Positions 37,251 to 50,017 are shown, counted from the stretch's first letter. The stretch: DNA of 64,000 nt from Halocaridina rubra (GCA_037179515.1 JAXCGZ010015146.1:62001-126000); one strand, 5' to 3'. Notes: generated by a model from the sequence alone, not told the origin. Numbers and translations are program-made.

Positions 37251-37559
37251 GTTTTCTGAATGATATATAATGCAAAGATCTTTAATTTTCCATTTAATTG
37301 ATCCATACAAATGTCTAAAATTCTTGAAATACTGTATGGTAAACTTTACTTTTTCTTTTAATTGATCCAGTTAACTGTCTAAAAGACGCAACAGAATATT
37401 TATTAAACTAATTCCCAGGTAATTAATCTACATAGCATCTAAAAGATTAAAATGTTTAAATGATAATCATTGATTTATCAATGCTGTGATCCACGAAGAT
37501 TTATAAATTTATGCAGTAAAGTTTAATATTCCAGCCAAAACAAACAAACAAACAAACAT

Positions 37560-39600
37560 TTATTTCCATTATTGTACTATGGTTATTTTTCTACTATTTA
37601 AGAGTAACTTATAAATAGACATGTAACTGAACTAATAAGTAAGAGGGTAATACATACATTTTAATTAAATGTAGCTTTCCTGAAAAATAACAATACTGTA
37701 ATAAAAATTTTAACAATAATGTTAATAATAAAGTAGTAATAATAACACTCGATGCAGGATTGTTGTTATCGGCATAAACACCATATTTGTTTTCCTTACA
37801 ATGAGAATAATTAGTTCTTAGCTTAGAGAACATAGAAGTCAAAATCAGTTTACATATAGAGAGGTTATTGTCAAGGAAAATTGCATTAAATCATTAAGTT
37901 TAGTTAATGTGTGAGTAGCAACTATTTGTCCAAAAGAAAACTATATAGTTTGCCATTGAAAGATGCGAATGAGGATGAAGTTTTAAGATGCTCTGGAATA
38001 TTGTTCCAGAGTGTTGGCCCTTTAATAGTGATCAACTTTGAACCTACTTCTGTGTTCTCTGAATAGAGCTACTACTCTATCTTGTGTTGGTTCCCCTTAT
38101 ATCCGTGACTGTTTTTAAATCAAATACCCAGCTAGGATAATGATGGTTCAAAATTTTGTATACAAAAACATAAATAGCAAAAGCGACCTTGTTTTCTGCC
38201 AACAGCCATCAAAGTTTTTGATAGCTGGTGTGATGTGGTCATATTTTCTTATTCCTCAAGTCGAGCTGCAAAATTAATAAGCTTCTGTATTCTCTTTATC
38301 TGAGTGTGGTAGATCCCCAAACAGTTGTGCAGTAATTAATGTGACCTAGGGCTAGAGATTCAACAACAGTTCTTCAAGTGGTAGTCACAAAATTGACTTT
38401 TATACGTGATAAGTACATTAATGTTCCTGTAACCTTTTTGCATACTTGATCTATATGGGAATCACACAACATGTAGTTATCAAAGTGAATTCCTAGGTTT
38501 ATGACTGTATTGCTTGGTGTAATGATATTGCCGCAAATATCATTGATGTGTTTTCTGGGATTTGTGCTATATGGAACCTTGAGCCAATAGATATGCATTG
38601 TGATTTACTTTCGTTAATTAACAGCCCAATTTCTTGAAAATGGGTTTCAATTTTTGACAGAGTGTTTTTTGCTCTTAAGGTTAGCTCTTGGAGATTATTA
38701 ATATCCCCACTAAGGAGTAGTTGAGTGTCATCTGCATATTGTATGACTAGACAGTCAGAAATGAAAGATGATAGATAATTTATGTAAATGGAGAAGAGGA
38801 TAGGACCAAGTACTGATCCCTGTGCAACACTAGTTGACACATTTTTTGGCATAGAGATAATGTTGTTAAGATGGATAGACTGTTTGCGATTAGATAGATA
38901 CTCTCTAAACCAGCTCGGATCAATATTTAGGTTAGAACATTTACTTATAAGAATTTCATGGTTTACACTGTCGAAGGCTTTTGATAAGTCTAATAATACA
39001 AGCAGAGATATTTTTTTCATATCTATATTATAATAGATACTATTCGTAACTTTGAGCAGTGCAGTTTCCGTCGAGAGTTTCGGTCTGAAACCATGTTGGT
39101 TAATAGCTAATAGTCTATATGACTCTAAATATGACATAAGTTGTCATGCAACAATTTTTTCTAATATTTTTGAGAAAATGGGTAGCAGGGAAATGAGACG
39201 ATAGTTTGTCACATCTTCTCTGTCCACCTTTTTATGCAGATGTATTACATGTGATTTTTTCCAAGAGTCAGGAAACCTTTTAATAGCAATGGAAGTGTTC
39301 ATAATAGCTGGAATATAAGATACAATCATGGGTAGAGCATCTTTGATGAATTGAAATGGTATACTATCTGGACCATAAGAGCCAAAGTTTCAGGCTCTTT
39401 ATGGTAAGAATTAGGGTATCACAATCGACAGGATTTATCTTGAAGTACTCTCTTGTGTTTACACTGGAAGAATTTACATTTAAGTAATTACTCATGTTCA
39501 GTGAGTTGATGTTTTCTTGTGTTTTCTTATATGTATTTTTCCCAACGCTAGCAAAATATTTATTAAAGTTTTCCGCTTTGTCTTTCAACTCTTTAATGCA
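37560..39600 (-). mobile_element. Non-LTR retrotransposon relic, reverse transcriptase domain
   Basis: Minus-strand pieces in order: FNKYFASVGK (about 39560), DSWKKSHVIHLHKK (about 39250), a GFRPKLST segment, the palm motif LLDLSKAFDSVNHE, then QGSVLGPILFSIYIN and the catalytic YADD at 38727-38738. Further on are LGIHFDN and, near 37950-38020, LWNNIPEHLK. These are the RT core and thumb words of a jockey/CR1-type LINE. Stops and frame shifts (near 39140, 38500-38600 and 38370) mean it is inactive. Endonuclease and ORF1 are missing. The upstream edge reaches within about 35 bases of the acceptor of the coding exon at 39624. Confidence 0.85.
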
Positions 39601-39623
39601 ATACTCTTTCTTTTCTCTTATAG

Positions 39624-39749
39624 GCTGAACCGTCTGAGTCTTCGGCAATGGTAGATGAAAGCGTTATGGGTGTGAATTTCAATGAACTCTTGCAATCGTC
39701 CCTCACTAATGATGATAATATAGATCCTCAGAGTACAATTCAACCTCCT
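39624..39749 (+). CDS. Plus gene: linker exon abutting a LINE relic
   Basis: 42 codons, phase 0, acceptor 'ttttctcttatag' and donor CCT|GTAAGT. The peptide AEPSESSAMVDESVMG then VNFNELLQSSLTNDDN is acidic and Ser-rich with no fold that I recognise. It is predicted as coding because phase and both splice sites fit the chain. The minus-strand LINE frame runs into it from the intron side, so the pyrimidine tract and branch-point region are partly of transposon origin. Confidence 0.75.
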
Positions 39750-39796
39750 GTAAGTATTTTCTTTCAAGTCATATGTTAAGATGTATAATGTGGTGT

Positions 39797-39995
39797 CATT
39801 ATTATTATTTTTTTTTTTTTATTATTATTATTATTATCAATGTGAGCCAAGAAAAACCCCAGCTGGGAAAAGTCAAAGACTATAAACCAGATTGCCCCTG
39901 CAGGGGAAGGAACTTGGTGAAAAAATGAAAAAGACAAGGTAGATAAAATGGTACAACACAGTATTGCAACAGTGGCATTATGATTCTTTGCAGCC
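39797..39995. repeat. Family E repeat with (ATT)n run
   Basis: Partner of 11866-12180. An ATT run, then 'gagccaagaaaaacccc', 'aacttggtgaaaa' and 'ataaaatggtacaacac'. Confidence 0.55.
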
Positions 39996-40209
39996 CTAGT
40001 AGTAGAAGAAATAGCTTTCAACCCACATATTCTTTTCTTTTAGTAAGACATGACGAAAAGAGAGATATAGATAAATCTGAAGTAGTATAAGATGGAGAAT
40101 TCTGCACTTGAATTCCCTCTTTATATGTCATAGGAATCATATAAAAGGGGTAGCCCTGAATGTCTTAAGGATATAAATTTCATGTTGTAATCTGCATGTT
40201 GCAAAGGTG

Positions 40210-40362
40210 TTTGGTAGTCCGATGCTTAAAATGCTCAACTCGAGAGGTGACAGACTCTCCAAATAGCCCTCCATGAAGCAGTAGGGAGGGCATCCTTCCT
40301 TCATGCCCCAGCTTCAACCTATTTTGTGTCCACTGCCAGGGGATTAATAGTGACACAAACAG
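40210..40362 (+). mobile_element. Family A SINE copy
   Basis: 'gtttggtagtccgatgc', then 'agggagggcatccttcc' and 'gtccactgccagg'. Confidence 0.6.
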
Positions 40363-40654
40363 TAAGAATATTTCCTGTAAGACACAGGAAATGATTTAGT
40401 TAAGCCACTGACTGTAACATGGTCCATCACCTCCGGAGTCATGCATCTGCTGCTACGCCATTTCAGCCCCCGATCAAAGGTTATCAGAATAATTTGATGA
40501 AAATTATTTTACTTTCTAGTAGACTGAGCATCACTCTCTAACATTCTTTGATAATTTTAGAATGTTAAAAACGTCGTAATAACAGTTCCTTTGATAGCAT
40601 TGCTAAATATTCATAATAATATTGTCTATACTTGTTAACTGTATAGTCTTCTAC

Positions 40655-40800
40655 AGTAGTGGTTATTGTGCTTGACTCAGGAAGTGACAAAGCCACATTG
40701 AAGCCCTTTGCAAGGCATTAGAAAGGCTAATGAGCCTTAATTCCCCAGCTCCATCCTATCTGTATTCACCCCCATTCGAACTGGAATTAATAGTGATAAA
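40655..40800 (+). mobile_element. Family A SINE copy
   Basis: Head decayed ('gtggttattgtgcttgac'). Tail 'ttaattccccagctcca' and 'attcacccccattcgaac' well kept. It ends about 80 bases before the next coding exon. Confidence 0.65.
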
Positions 40801-40881
40801 AAAAATGGCAAAATATTTATACTTATACAACCCCATTGCATTATTCAGTAAATGTAAGATTATGATGTTATTTTGTGACAG

Positions 40882-40983
40882 GTAAATCTAGAGCATTCGT
40901 GGGATGGCAGAAACGTACCCTCCCACAGTCTTCCTACATCAGTCAGTAGTCATACCCCCTTATCTCATCAGCAACAGCAAAAG
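40882..40983 (+). CDS. Plus gene: last shared linker exon
   Basis: 34 codons, phase 0, between acceptor 'attttgtgacag' and donor AAG|GTTAGT. The peptide VNLEHSWDGRNVPSHS ends in a Gln run, HQQQQK. It joins in frame to either terminal finger exon, both of which start with GCT (Ala). Low complexity, with no fold recognised. Support is phase and splice-site quality. Confidence 0.72.
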
Positions 40984-41013
40984 GTTAGTGGCATTAATAT
41001 TGTTTGTTGTGTT

Positions 41014-41189
41014 GGGGTTGCAGTAGTGCAGTCATAGAGCATGCATGTTAGAACATGACAATCTTTCATTCGTGAATTCAATCCCGCTGCGGGGCCTTAA
41101 TAAGGGCATCCAACTTTAATTCTACCATTCCAGTCTTTCTCTGTTCACCCCTCCATTCAATTTGGAACTACAGTAATTGTGACACATGG
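41014..41189 (+). mobile_element. Family A SINE copy
   Basis: 'ggttgcagtagtgcagtc' head, 'aataagggcatccaac' and 'ttcacccctccattc'. It begins about 30 bases after the exon donor. Confidence 0.65.
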
Positions 41190-41454
41190 AAATTGCAAAA
41201 AGAAAAATATAATTACATCTTTTCTGTGTTCCACTGACCCACAGAGCTTGCCTTGTAAATCTATGGGTGACTGTGTCCTCTTCCTCATCTATAATTTATG
41301 TATTCATTAGGGTCAATTTCTCGTTAACTGCATAGCAGATTTTTTTTTTAATAAAAAATAACATGTAAGCTTTATGGAAATAAATTCTCGAAAGGTCTAG
41401 TTTAGGAAAGGAAGGGATTACTGTAGTTATATAAGTACAGGTACAAAAAGATCC

Positions 41455-41640
41455 ATGGCTGCCTACACTATCAATGACCCAAGCAAGGTTGTGGTGGGGA
41501 GAAATGTGGCAGCCCTTCATCCCCAAGGAGCTAAGAGAAGTGATCAAAAGATATTGGCTTCTGTTAAATGTGTGTGCTCTGACTCGGCCACCCCCTTACG
41601 GTTGGGATTGAGGCCATTGTATATATATATATTCATGTAT
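41455..41640 (+). mobile_element. Family B repeat
   Basis: 'aatgacccaagcaaggttg', 'ttcatccccaaggagc', 'gactcggccacccccttac', then 'ggccattgtatatatata'. Representative of the family's right half and AT tail. Confidence 0.75.
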
Positions 41641-41940
41641 AAAGATGTATAATTTGATCTCCTCATACCTGATACTATGAATATTATTTAGTGTTATTTG
41701 GCATACCTCGTACTTTGCTGGGGTTAACTGAAATGTCTGTTTTGATAAATGTGATAAAATAGCGTACCCTTGACCCATGATATTCATATCTAAATCCATG
41801 TGTAAGCTGTACTTAATTAATCATCTTTACCTCACCTCATTTATTTTCCTTTTGAAGATTTGAAAAATTCATAACCTTTACTAATTTATATGTAAAATTT
41901 GGAAGTACTCTGTACACTTTTATGTTGTAAGAAAATTGTG
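41641..41940. other. Intron sequence
   Basis: No coding or repeat signal seen. Confidence 0.5.
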
Positions 41941-42100
41941 GACCGGGGTAGTGCAGTGTTTAGAGCACTCTACTCTAAAAGTGACAACCCCGTGTTTTGG
42001 TGCAATGTAGGGTGTTAGGAAGGGCATCCAGCCATAATTCCCCAGCTCCTACCTGTCTTTGTCCACCCCCATTCGATTGGGGAACACTAGTGACAAAACA
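41941..42100 (+). mobile_element. Family A SINE, good copy
   Basis: 'ggggtagtgcagtgtttaga' head, 'aggaagggcatccagcc', 'aattccccagctcctacc' and 'tccacccccattcgattgg' in family order. Confidence 0.75.
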
Positions 42101-42227
42101 TCAACCAAAAAATTTTTGGAAGAAGACCAGTGGTTTGAAGCCATGATATGTGAGCGTGCAAAGTAAGAGAATATGAATTTGCAGTCTATCCCTGAAAGGC
42201 TTAGTAAACTAAAAAAATGGTTATTAT

Positions 42228-42316
42228 TATTTATATATTATTATTATTATTATTATTATTATTATCATTATTATTATTAATATTCTTATTATTACCACTA
42301 TTATTATTATTATCAT
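42228..42316. repeat. (ATT)n microsatellite
   Basis: Imperfect ATT array just beyond the 3' end of the LINE fragment that follows on the minus strand. Confidence 0.9.
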
Positions 42317-42324
42317 TTCTCTCA

Positions 42325-43010
42325 CCCTTTCTCACCCATCGGCCTGGTAGATAATTGTATTATCTGTCTGCTGGCGCACCTCCCAGAAAAGACCATCCCT
42401 CCCTATCTTCATAACTTCTATTTTCTGGTATTTCTGTCAGTGATGTTCCTCTTCTTTCTAGTGCTGTTTATATACTGTCCAACCACCTTATCCTAGGATG
42501 GCCCACAGGTCTCTTACCCTGAGGTTGCCACATTAAATATTTCTTTGATATTCTTTCGACGTCCATTCTCATTACATGGCCATACCTCTTAATTTATTTC
42601 GTTCAGTATCATCAAGAAGAGCTTCTATTCTTAGCTCTGCTCTCATACTGGCACTTCTAATTCTGTCTCTTCTTGTAATTCCCTTAATTAATCTGAGTAC
42701 GCACATTTTCGTGGCCTGCAACATAAACAAGTCCTTGTGGTGAGGGACAACACTTCCATACCATATTATAAGATGGGCTTCATGGTTGCTTTGTATATTG
42801 TCATCTTACTTTCTCTGGGAACATGTTTGTCCTTTAAAAGAGGATACATCAAACCAACTTTCCTATTGTATTTTGATATCCTGGTATTTATTTCCCTTTT
42901 TTGCATGTGATAGTCATTTACATTTACACCAAGATATGCATAACACTGTCTGATTAATCCTCTCTTCCCCCATAGATATGTCATAATGCTCATATCATGT
43001 TGAGACAACT
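42325..43010 (-). mobile_element. LINE 3' ORF remnant
   Basis: Minus-strand open frame (42766-43008) with YLGVNVND, REINTRISKYNRKVG and MTIYKATMKPIL. This is the segment after the catalytic core of RTE/R2-like reverse transcriptases. Further on, in other frames, come a GHVMRMD motif and 'PVGHPRIRWLDSI' (about 42490-42580). Several frame breaks. The catalytic part is absent. Its 3' end meets an (ATT)n array. Confidence 0.75.
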
Positions 43011-43088
43011 AGGAATTATTATTATTGTTATTATTTGACTTTCATGTGATAAATATGGAAGTCAAGCAATCTGGGCAATGGACAAATA

Positions 43089-44232
43089 CACTCACCTCTT
43101 GAAATAACGCGAGGATAGGTTCTCAAAAGGCTCGTGTAATATAAATTACGCATAATTTAAATGATCAATTTCCATAAGGAATATTGGTAATAGGCATAGA
43201 TACTTTCCACATCTGTACATAAACACACTATGCCAAAGAAATAAGATAAATAAAACATATTTTACAAGTACATAACAAAGCTGAAATACCTGTAGTTAAT
43301 TATATTAAAATACAAATAGTGCACAGTATTAAAGGTATACAGATTTACAAATAAATACTCTACATTAAACAAATTAGCGCACCCTATTATGCGGTGGGCA
43401 ATAGGCATACTGGTACGTGCGTGGTGGCCGTGAGCACGTGACTTAAGTGGTAGAAGAGGAGGGGGAAGCGGGAGAACGAACCCCTATCTGCAAACGTGAA
43501 CAAAGATAAAATAAAAAAATTAACAAAGCAAAACTAGAAAATTCATTTTTTTTTAATTTTGCAAAGCCTGAATATAATAATGTAGTACAGTATTCATTAT
43601 GCAATGCCAGAATTACTGTAAAGAAAAAATATAAAACGCAGTCTACTCACTCTATAAACGGTGAGCAACAGGCATGGGACAAGCATAGTATTGGTGAGTA
43701 CGTGACTTAAACGGTAGGAGAAAAGGGGGGGGAATCGGTAGAAGGAACCCCTAGCTGCAAAGATAAACAAAGATAAAATAAAAAAATTAACAAAAATAAG
43801 ACTAGAAAACTCAATTTTTTTTTTATTATGCAGAGCCTGAATATAATAATGTAGTACAGTATTAAATATATAACGTAAAAAAAACGTAAAATATTTCACA
43901 GGTGTACTCACTATATACAATGGGCAACAGGCATACTGGGACGAGCGGGGTAGCGGTGAGGAGGTGACTTAAGCGGTAGGAGAGGGAGGAGAAGAGGAAA
44001 TGGAAGGTGGAGAGCAAGCTCCTGGTTGTAATTGGGGCTTATACTGGATGATGAGAGACTGAAGCACATGGCAGCATGGCACGAAACTGCCTTCGAGGTG
44101 GTCACTTAGTTACTAAACTGGACCATTTTTTTCCGCTTATTCTCGCGCATTTCAACTTTTTTTAGTATTATTTTCAAGAGGCGTTGTTCTAATTTTGCGT
44201 AGTTTAGACTCACGTAAAAAGCGAGGTGACTG
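43089..44232. mobile_element. TA-flanked DNA element, second copy with ~268-bp repeats
   Basis: Ends CACTCACCTC and, inverted, CAGTCACCTC, with TA on both sides. The left 330 bases match 33221-33540. Inside, about three ~268-bp units repeat ('gtgagcaacaggcat', 'gtgacttaa', 'ggtaggagaggg', 'gaatataataatgtagtaca'). No intact transposase. Same family as 33221-34791 but with a different internal array. Confidence 0.75.
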
Positions 44233-44594
44233 TATCATATCTTAAAATACTCTACTCTGTGCTCTCCATTTTACCTATACTGTATAATAATGACAATTAT
44301 TATATGGTATTATAAAAATATCATATTTATTTTTGATGAATCACCACCTTACCTTCTGTCTATACGCTCTTTCAAAATGGCCAAAAATTAACTGATTAAT
44401 GAGTATAACTTATGTTAGATTGTATTTTTTTTATTATTATTCCAGTATTGTATATTTTTAAGGGAAGCTTTGTCATGCATACAAATTGTTCTTATTTATA
44501 CATCTATGGTAGCAAAAAAAAGTGCTGTGCTATAAATGTTATTACCATGTCATGTTGAAATTTCATATTTCCGTGCCAAAGGAGTTTCTTCTTT

Positions 44595-44832
44595 AGCAGA
44601 TTTGTTTGAGTTTATACAGTCATTAAATTTTTTATAATTTATTTGCATGATCACTTTTTAACGTCACTGGGTACCAAATTCGTTGTAGTTTATGCAGTCA
44701 TTGAACTTTTTAGTTTTTACATACATGATCAGTTTTTAATGTCACCATTCCAAATTCGTTGTAGTGTATACTGTCACTGAACTTTTCATTGTTTATATAC
44801 ATGATTACTTTTTATTGTCATCACTGAGTCGT
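44595..44832. repeat. ~77-bp tandem repeat, three units
   Basis: 'ccaaattcgttgtagtttat' at 44674 and 'ccaaattcgttgtagtgtat' at 44750, each with 'cagtcattgaactttt'-type and 'catgatcagttttta'-type parts. A decayed first unit begins near 44595. Confidence 0.85.
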
Positions 44833-44976
44833 GTGTTCTTTTGTTCTTAAAATGTATTTGATCTTATGATCTTGTTGACTGTGAAGTTATTTTAGCACTG
44901 TAGGAATTTGTTCTATAGTTTATTCTATTAATTTTGTACATGTCTTTTTGTATTATTGATTGAGCATTGTAAATAT

Positions 44977-45137
44977 GGGACCATGGGAGCTCAGTGGTAG
45001 CGTGTGCAAGTCTGGAGGAGACTGATTTGAGTACAAGCCCATTGCCTGACACTAGGAAGGGCATCCTGTCTTAATCCCCCTTCTCCAATCTCTCTTTTTC
45101 CACCCCCTTTTATGGAACTTATTGTGACACATAAAGT
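44977..45137 (+). mobile_element. Family A SINE, reference copy
   Basis: Family A defined here: a tRNA-like head with an A box (GAGCTCAGTGGTAGCG) and a weaker B box (GATTTGAGTACAAG), then 'ctaggaagggcatcctgtc', 'ttaatcccccttctcc', 'tccaccccc' and a terminal 'attgtgacacataaa'. About twenty copies in both orientations lie in this window. The internal Pol III promoter words and shared non-tRNA body support a SINE. Confidence 0.75.
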
Positions 45138-45613
45138 GGTGCACATAAATTGAACAATTAGACATTCAAGTGTTTTCGGATATTCAACCTTAATATACGC
45201 TAAGAAACGTTATTTTATTGAATTTCCACAAAAACTGACCTAAAGAGCTTAATCATGAGAGAGAGATCTTTATATTGTTGAAAAACTGTGAACCCCAGTG
45301 CATAGATTTTAAAAAGACTCATTTCCAACGAAGACAGAATTTCCACTGAAGCAAACTACTTATAAATGGGCTTATATTGTTTAAGAAAGATTGTTATTTA
45401 ATTGAATATATTCAAGTTAATGCACAACCGAAAGATTACTTAACAGTAAATTTTTTTTTCCTAGTGTAATCAGTCCAAAGCAGAATTATAAAAAGCAAAA
45501 TATAACGTAATTAAAGTGTTGAATGAATCAAATGCTGTGCTTGTTAGTGTAATCAAAATTACTTGCAAGATTTTTAAGTGAATTATGTGGTGATCGTTCC
45601 CCTCCTTCTCCAG
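45138..45613. other. Intron sequence before the proximal finger exon
   Basis: AT-rich, ending in the acceptor 'ccctccttctccag'. No other signal. Confidence 0.6.
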
Positions 45614-46027
45614 GCTGCAGCTGCTGCACTGGGTCTCCTTCACACGTCAGCTAGCAACGACTCTCAGTCGTCACTTCGTTTATTACAGCAGCAACAAGAA
45701 CAACAGCAGGGATCTTGCGACGATGCTTTTGGGCAACCACAAAATGCCTTGATTGGAGAAAGTAGTTCCCTCCTATCAGATTATCTCCAGAAAAAGGAGA
45801 AGATGCTAAAGGACTACGTCTGTCAATTTTGCGGTAGGGAATTCGGCCATCGCACGAATTTGCAAGCGCACTTGCGTATTCACACTGGTGAGAAACCTTT
45901 CCATTGTCTCTATTGCCCTTATCGCACAGCCCTCAAAGGAAATCTCAAGATGCACACCATCTCGCGTCACAAAGTAGATTGGAAGTCCATAAAGCATCTC
46001 GTCCATCCAGAAGAAAATTCTACTTGA
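45614..46027 (+). CDS. Plus gene: proximal alternative terminal exon, two C2H2 fingers
   Basis: 137 residues plus stop, phase 0 after acceptor 'ccttctccag'. It opens AAAAALGLLHTSAS, has a Gln-rich stretch (LLQQQQEQQQG), then two fingers. Finger 1 is CQFCGREFGHRTNLQAHLRI with H-x3-H spacing and a normal Phe core. After a TGEKPF linker comes finger 2, CLYCPYRTALKGNLKMH with H-x4-H. Helix residues at -1, 2, 3 and 6 are H, T, N, A in finger 1. The tail is about 20 residues. The M used by a naive start lies in intron sequence. The exon does not resemble the proximal exon of the minus gene. Role: DNA-binding end of one isoform. Confidence 0.9.
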   Translation, partial: AAAAALGLLHTSASNDSQSSLRLLQQQQEQQQGSCDDAFGQPQNALIGESSSLLSDYLQKKEKMLKDYVCQFCGREFGHRTNLQAHLRIHTGEKPFHCLYCPYRTALKGNLKMHTISRHKVDWKSIKHLVHPEENST

Positions 46028-46063
46028 AATTCATTGCTAAGATATTTTTAAGCAGTTTTTGTT

Positions 46064-46069
46064 AATAAA
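46064..46069 (+). terminator. Candidate poly(A) signal AATAAA
   Basis: AATAAA 37 bases after the stop of the proximal finger exon. Other signals lie further on, for example near 49068-49077. Confidence 0.35.
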
Positions 46070-46999
46070 AAAAACATTTCTTCCTGAATGTTTAGGTATT
46101 TCCTCCTAAAAGTTTAGGTATCTCTTCCTATGTATAGGTAATATTTTTTTTTATTAATCTAAAAAGTATTTCTTCCTTGCTTGAAAAAATGAATTTCTCT
46201 CAGACCTGCCTTTTTTTTGAGTGGGTATCAGTTTAACATCTTTCTGTTTAATGATGTGTTTTTAGATTGCTGGATTTATTTGTAATCTCGGATATAATGT
46301 GCATAGAAATAATTTTACACAGGGTAAATTATAACTATATTCCTTTCAGTGTTGTTATTGCAATATTTATATCAATTTGAGTTTTCACAAAGCTGAATTT
46401 CTCCCAGTCTCCTATTTCATGGGCACAGGATAGCTTTCCTCGTTTGGAAATATGTAAAGAGCATCTGATAGTAGGCATGAGGCTGGGCAGAGTATAAGGA
46501 ACCCTGTAGCCTCCATTTTTGCTGTTGTGGTACTTTGCTCTCTGCAGGTTGCCATGGTATCATGTTTAAAGAAAGAAAAAAAAATACTTGTTTTGATTAC
46601 TCTTACAGTTGGTGCTATTTTTATTATCGTACAGTAATCATTTTTTTATTGTAATATTTTTATTTTTTGTTCATTGGTTAATTTTCTGACTTTTGAGTGC
46701 TGCTGTTAATATAAAATTGTCATCATATTTATTCACTTGATTCTCGTAAAATATTGACATCAGCTGAAATATCTTCCGCATTACTCAACAAAGGGACCAA
46801 CTATGACAAAGTTTGACACAGCCAGAGAAAATGACATAAACAGTAATGTGATGCAGCTTTAATCTATATTCTTCTGTACAGAGATAGTGTCTGTTTATGT
46901 CTATACTGTATATTGAGGGGTGTTTGAAAGTGTGCTTATTTTACGTTACAGAATTCATTAAACTTTTAATCAAGGGGCATTGTGTTAAATGCATTTACA
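46070..46999. other. Probable 3' UTR and intron, no gene
   Basis: T-rich, no coding signal. It includes three similar 'tttaggtat(c/t)tcttcct' phrases near 46090-46135, a weak short repeat. Confidence 0.45.
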
Positions 47000-47165
47000 G
47001 TGGCCACAATTTCCATTGTAAGGGGTAGGCCGAGTCAAAGCACACATATTCACTAGAAGGTAATATACCTCGACCACTCCTCTTAATTCCTTGGGGATAA
47101 AGGACTGCCACAAATCTCCCCACCACCCTGCTTAAGTCATCCATTGGGAAAGGGGGCATTATGTT
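47000..47165 (-). mobile_element. Family B repeat
   Basis: 'attgtaaggggtaggccgag', 'ccttggggataaaggactgcc', 'caccaccctgcttaagtc'. Confidence 0.7.
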
Positions 47166-47680
47166 GCTGGGAAGACATGGGGGATATTTTACTTGAATAT
47201 GCATGGTGAAGAGATGCACAGACTGCAATGTGATTTTCATTGGTATAAAATCTTTCATATTGCAATGGAGATGAAGTCGTTAACTGTAAGTTGTATCTGA
47301 ATATTGTTGGTAATTTTTTTTGTGGAGGATGTATTCAAGATCTCATAAAGTACTTGAATATCTAGTATTAAGTCCCCAACTCCAACTTGTCTGCATCCAA
47401 CCCATTCTAATTGGGAATAAATTAAATTAATAAATTAAATAGCAAACAACGCACTACAAAGTGTGATGGGTGCTTATTTTACAGGAGGATATTTGTTTTG
47501 CCAAAACAAGAACCTGTATATAAATATTCTCTATAGAGGTAGGAAAAGTACTTTTACATCAGTAAGCATTATTAAAATTCCTAAGGTTTTAGATTTAGTG
47601 AATATATGTAGTTACTTATACAAAGAAAACAATTTTGGTATGGTTTCGTTTTTGTATGTGATGAAGCTGTTATGTTTAAC

Positions 47681-47886
47681 CAGCTGCAACTGTTGGGCCT
47701 CATAGCAGAATATCCTTTTCCACCTATCCTTTGGATGACCCAAGCAGGGTAGTGGACGGAAATTTTGGCAACCCTCTATCCCTATGGAGCTAAGAGGAAG
47801 GATCGAGGTATGTTTAACTTATGGCGAATTCAGGTTCTTTGCTTCAACTACTTTCCTTACAAGGGGGATTGTTACCATTGTATAGT
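47681..47886 (+). mobile_element. Family B repeat, near full length
   Basis: Left part 'gttgggcctcatagcaga' and 'tggatgacccaagcagggta', right part 'cttacaagggggattg' and 'accattgtata'. Confidence 0.72.
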
Positions 47887-48623
<737 letters not shown>

Positions 48624-49170
48624 GGTTTTGATTTCCTAGATATAACCATAATTGTTTTTATTTGAAGGAAGACTCTTTTGTGGATTGTATAATCATTAAA
48701 GTTCATAATTGTGACTAAGCATTTAAATTTTTTTTTTTCTTTCCATCTTGCAGAACGTAGTTAAATTTTTATGAACGTTTTAACTCATTAATCTTAGGTA
48801 TACAGTATATGTACATATTTTTCCCAGACTATGTGTACCGTATTTTTATTCATTTTTAAATGTATTGAAATGTGTTTTTGAGTTTGTTGATATTTTAAAC
48901 TCATTAAAAATACAGTTTAAAGTTGTATAATCTATTTCGTTTTTATGAAATCCTTGTGCTGAAACATATTTAATTTATTTATGCTATACTGTATAATTTA
49001 ATGGATGTCTCAGGTTTGGAGCAGTGCTCCATTGCCGGAATGTTAAGAGATTATATCTGTTACTGATAATAAATAAACATACACTTCAATAAACTTCGAC
49101 AAAATAATTGGCAGCATGATCTGTCTTGCAGCTCTGCACCTCATTTTGTAAATAAAACAATGTTGTAGTT

Positions 49171-49320
49171 GTTTTCTGTTTTAAGCCACATTATGAGGGT
49201 GGACACAAGCTATAAGGAGCTGAGGAATTAAGGTTAGATGCCCATTCTAATGTGCCATAGTGGGTGCAAACATGAGTTTGTCACTTTCGGAGTCGATTGC
49301 TCTGTCTGCTGTCCCAAGGT
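49171..49320 (-). mobile_element. Family A SINE copy
   Basis: 'gagggtggacacaagc', 'gaggaattaaggttagatgc', then 'gagtttgtcactttcgga'. Confidence 0.65.
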
Positions 49321-49454
49321 CGTTCCCAAAAATTGCAATATAAATATTTAAATGTTGGAGTTCTAAATCATTACTTTGTCCTTTAGAATCCATTGTGATA
49401 TCCTGTAAGAGTTTAGGTAACTCTCAGTTTTGTTCCATTTATATACGACACTGC

Positions 49455-49620
49455 TTGGTGGCCACCGTGGCTGGGTTGGTAGTGTACAAGACTCTGATTT
49501 GTAAGGTCGTCAGTTTGAGACCCGTCACGGCGTGAGATTAGAAAATTCATTTGTTCAGGATAATGGTCGCAATTCCAAAACCAAAGTCCTTCGAAAGAAG
49601 GCAACTTCCAAACCCTTAAT
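49455..49620 (+). mobile_element. Family D tRNA-derived SINE
   Basis: 'ttggtggccaccgtggctgg', A-box-like TGGCTGGGTTGGTAG and B-box-like AGTTTGAGACCCG, then 'gtcgcaattccaaaacc' and 'gtccttcgaaag'. Partner of 12400-12585. Confidence 0.7.
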
Positions 49621-50017
49621 AGAAAAGGGAGTCTGTGACATAAGACCAGATCATATACAACACTGCTTGGTACCAGAGTAGCATTGTGGTGATGTTTGTG
49701 TGCTCTTTTTAACTCTTATCTGACTTTATCAGTGTAAGATTGGGTTGAGTGATCAGTGTTGTAATTGCGTTGTCTATTTACCTAATATCAAAATCGATTT
49801 CTTTGTTTTGTTTTTACTAAAGAACAATTAATATTTGCAGATTTATATGTTATATGTACTTTTGCCACATTAACCTGTTAGTATTTTCATTAAAATATTA
49901 TAATTAGGTATTGCACTACCAAAAATATATAATTAAACCCCAAACATTACTTATATTAAGTATGAAACTGAATTATAAAATTTCTTTAAATACTGTATAA
50001 TGAAATAAAGTTTTTTG
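49621..50017. other. Intron sequence
   Basis: AT-rich, nothing recognised. Confidence 0.5.
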
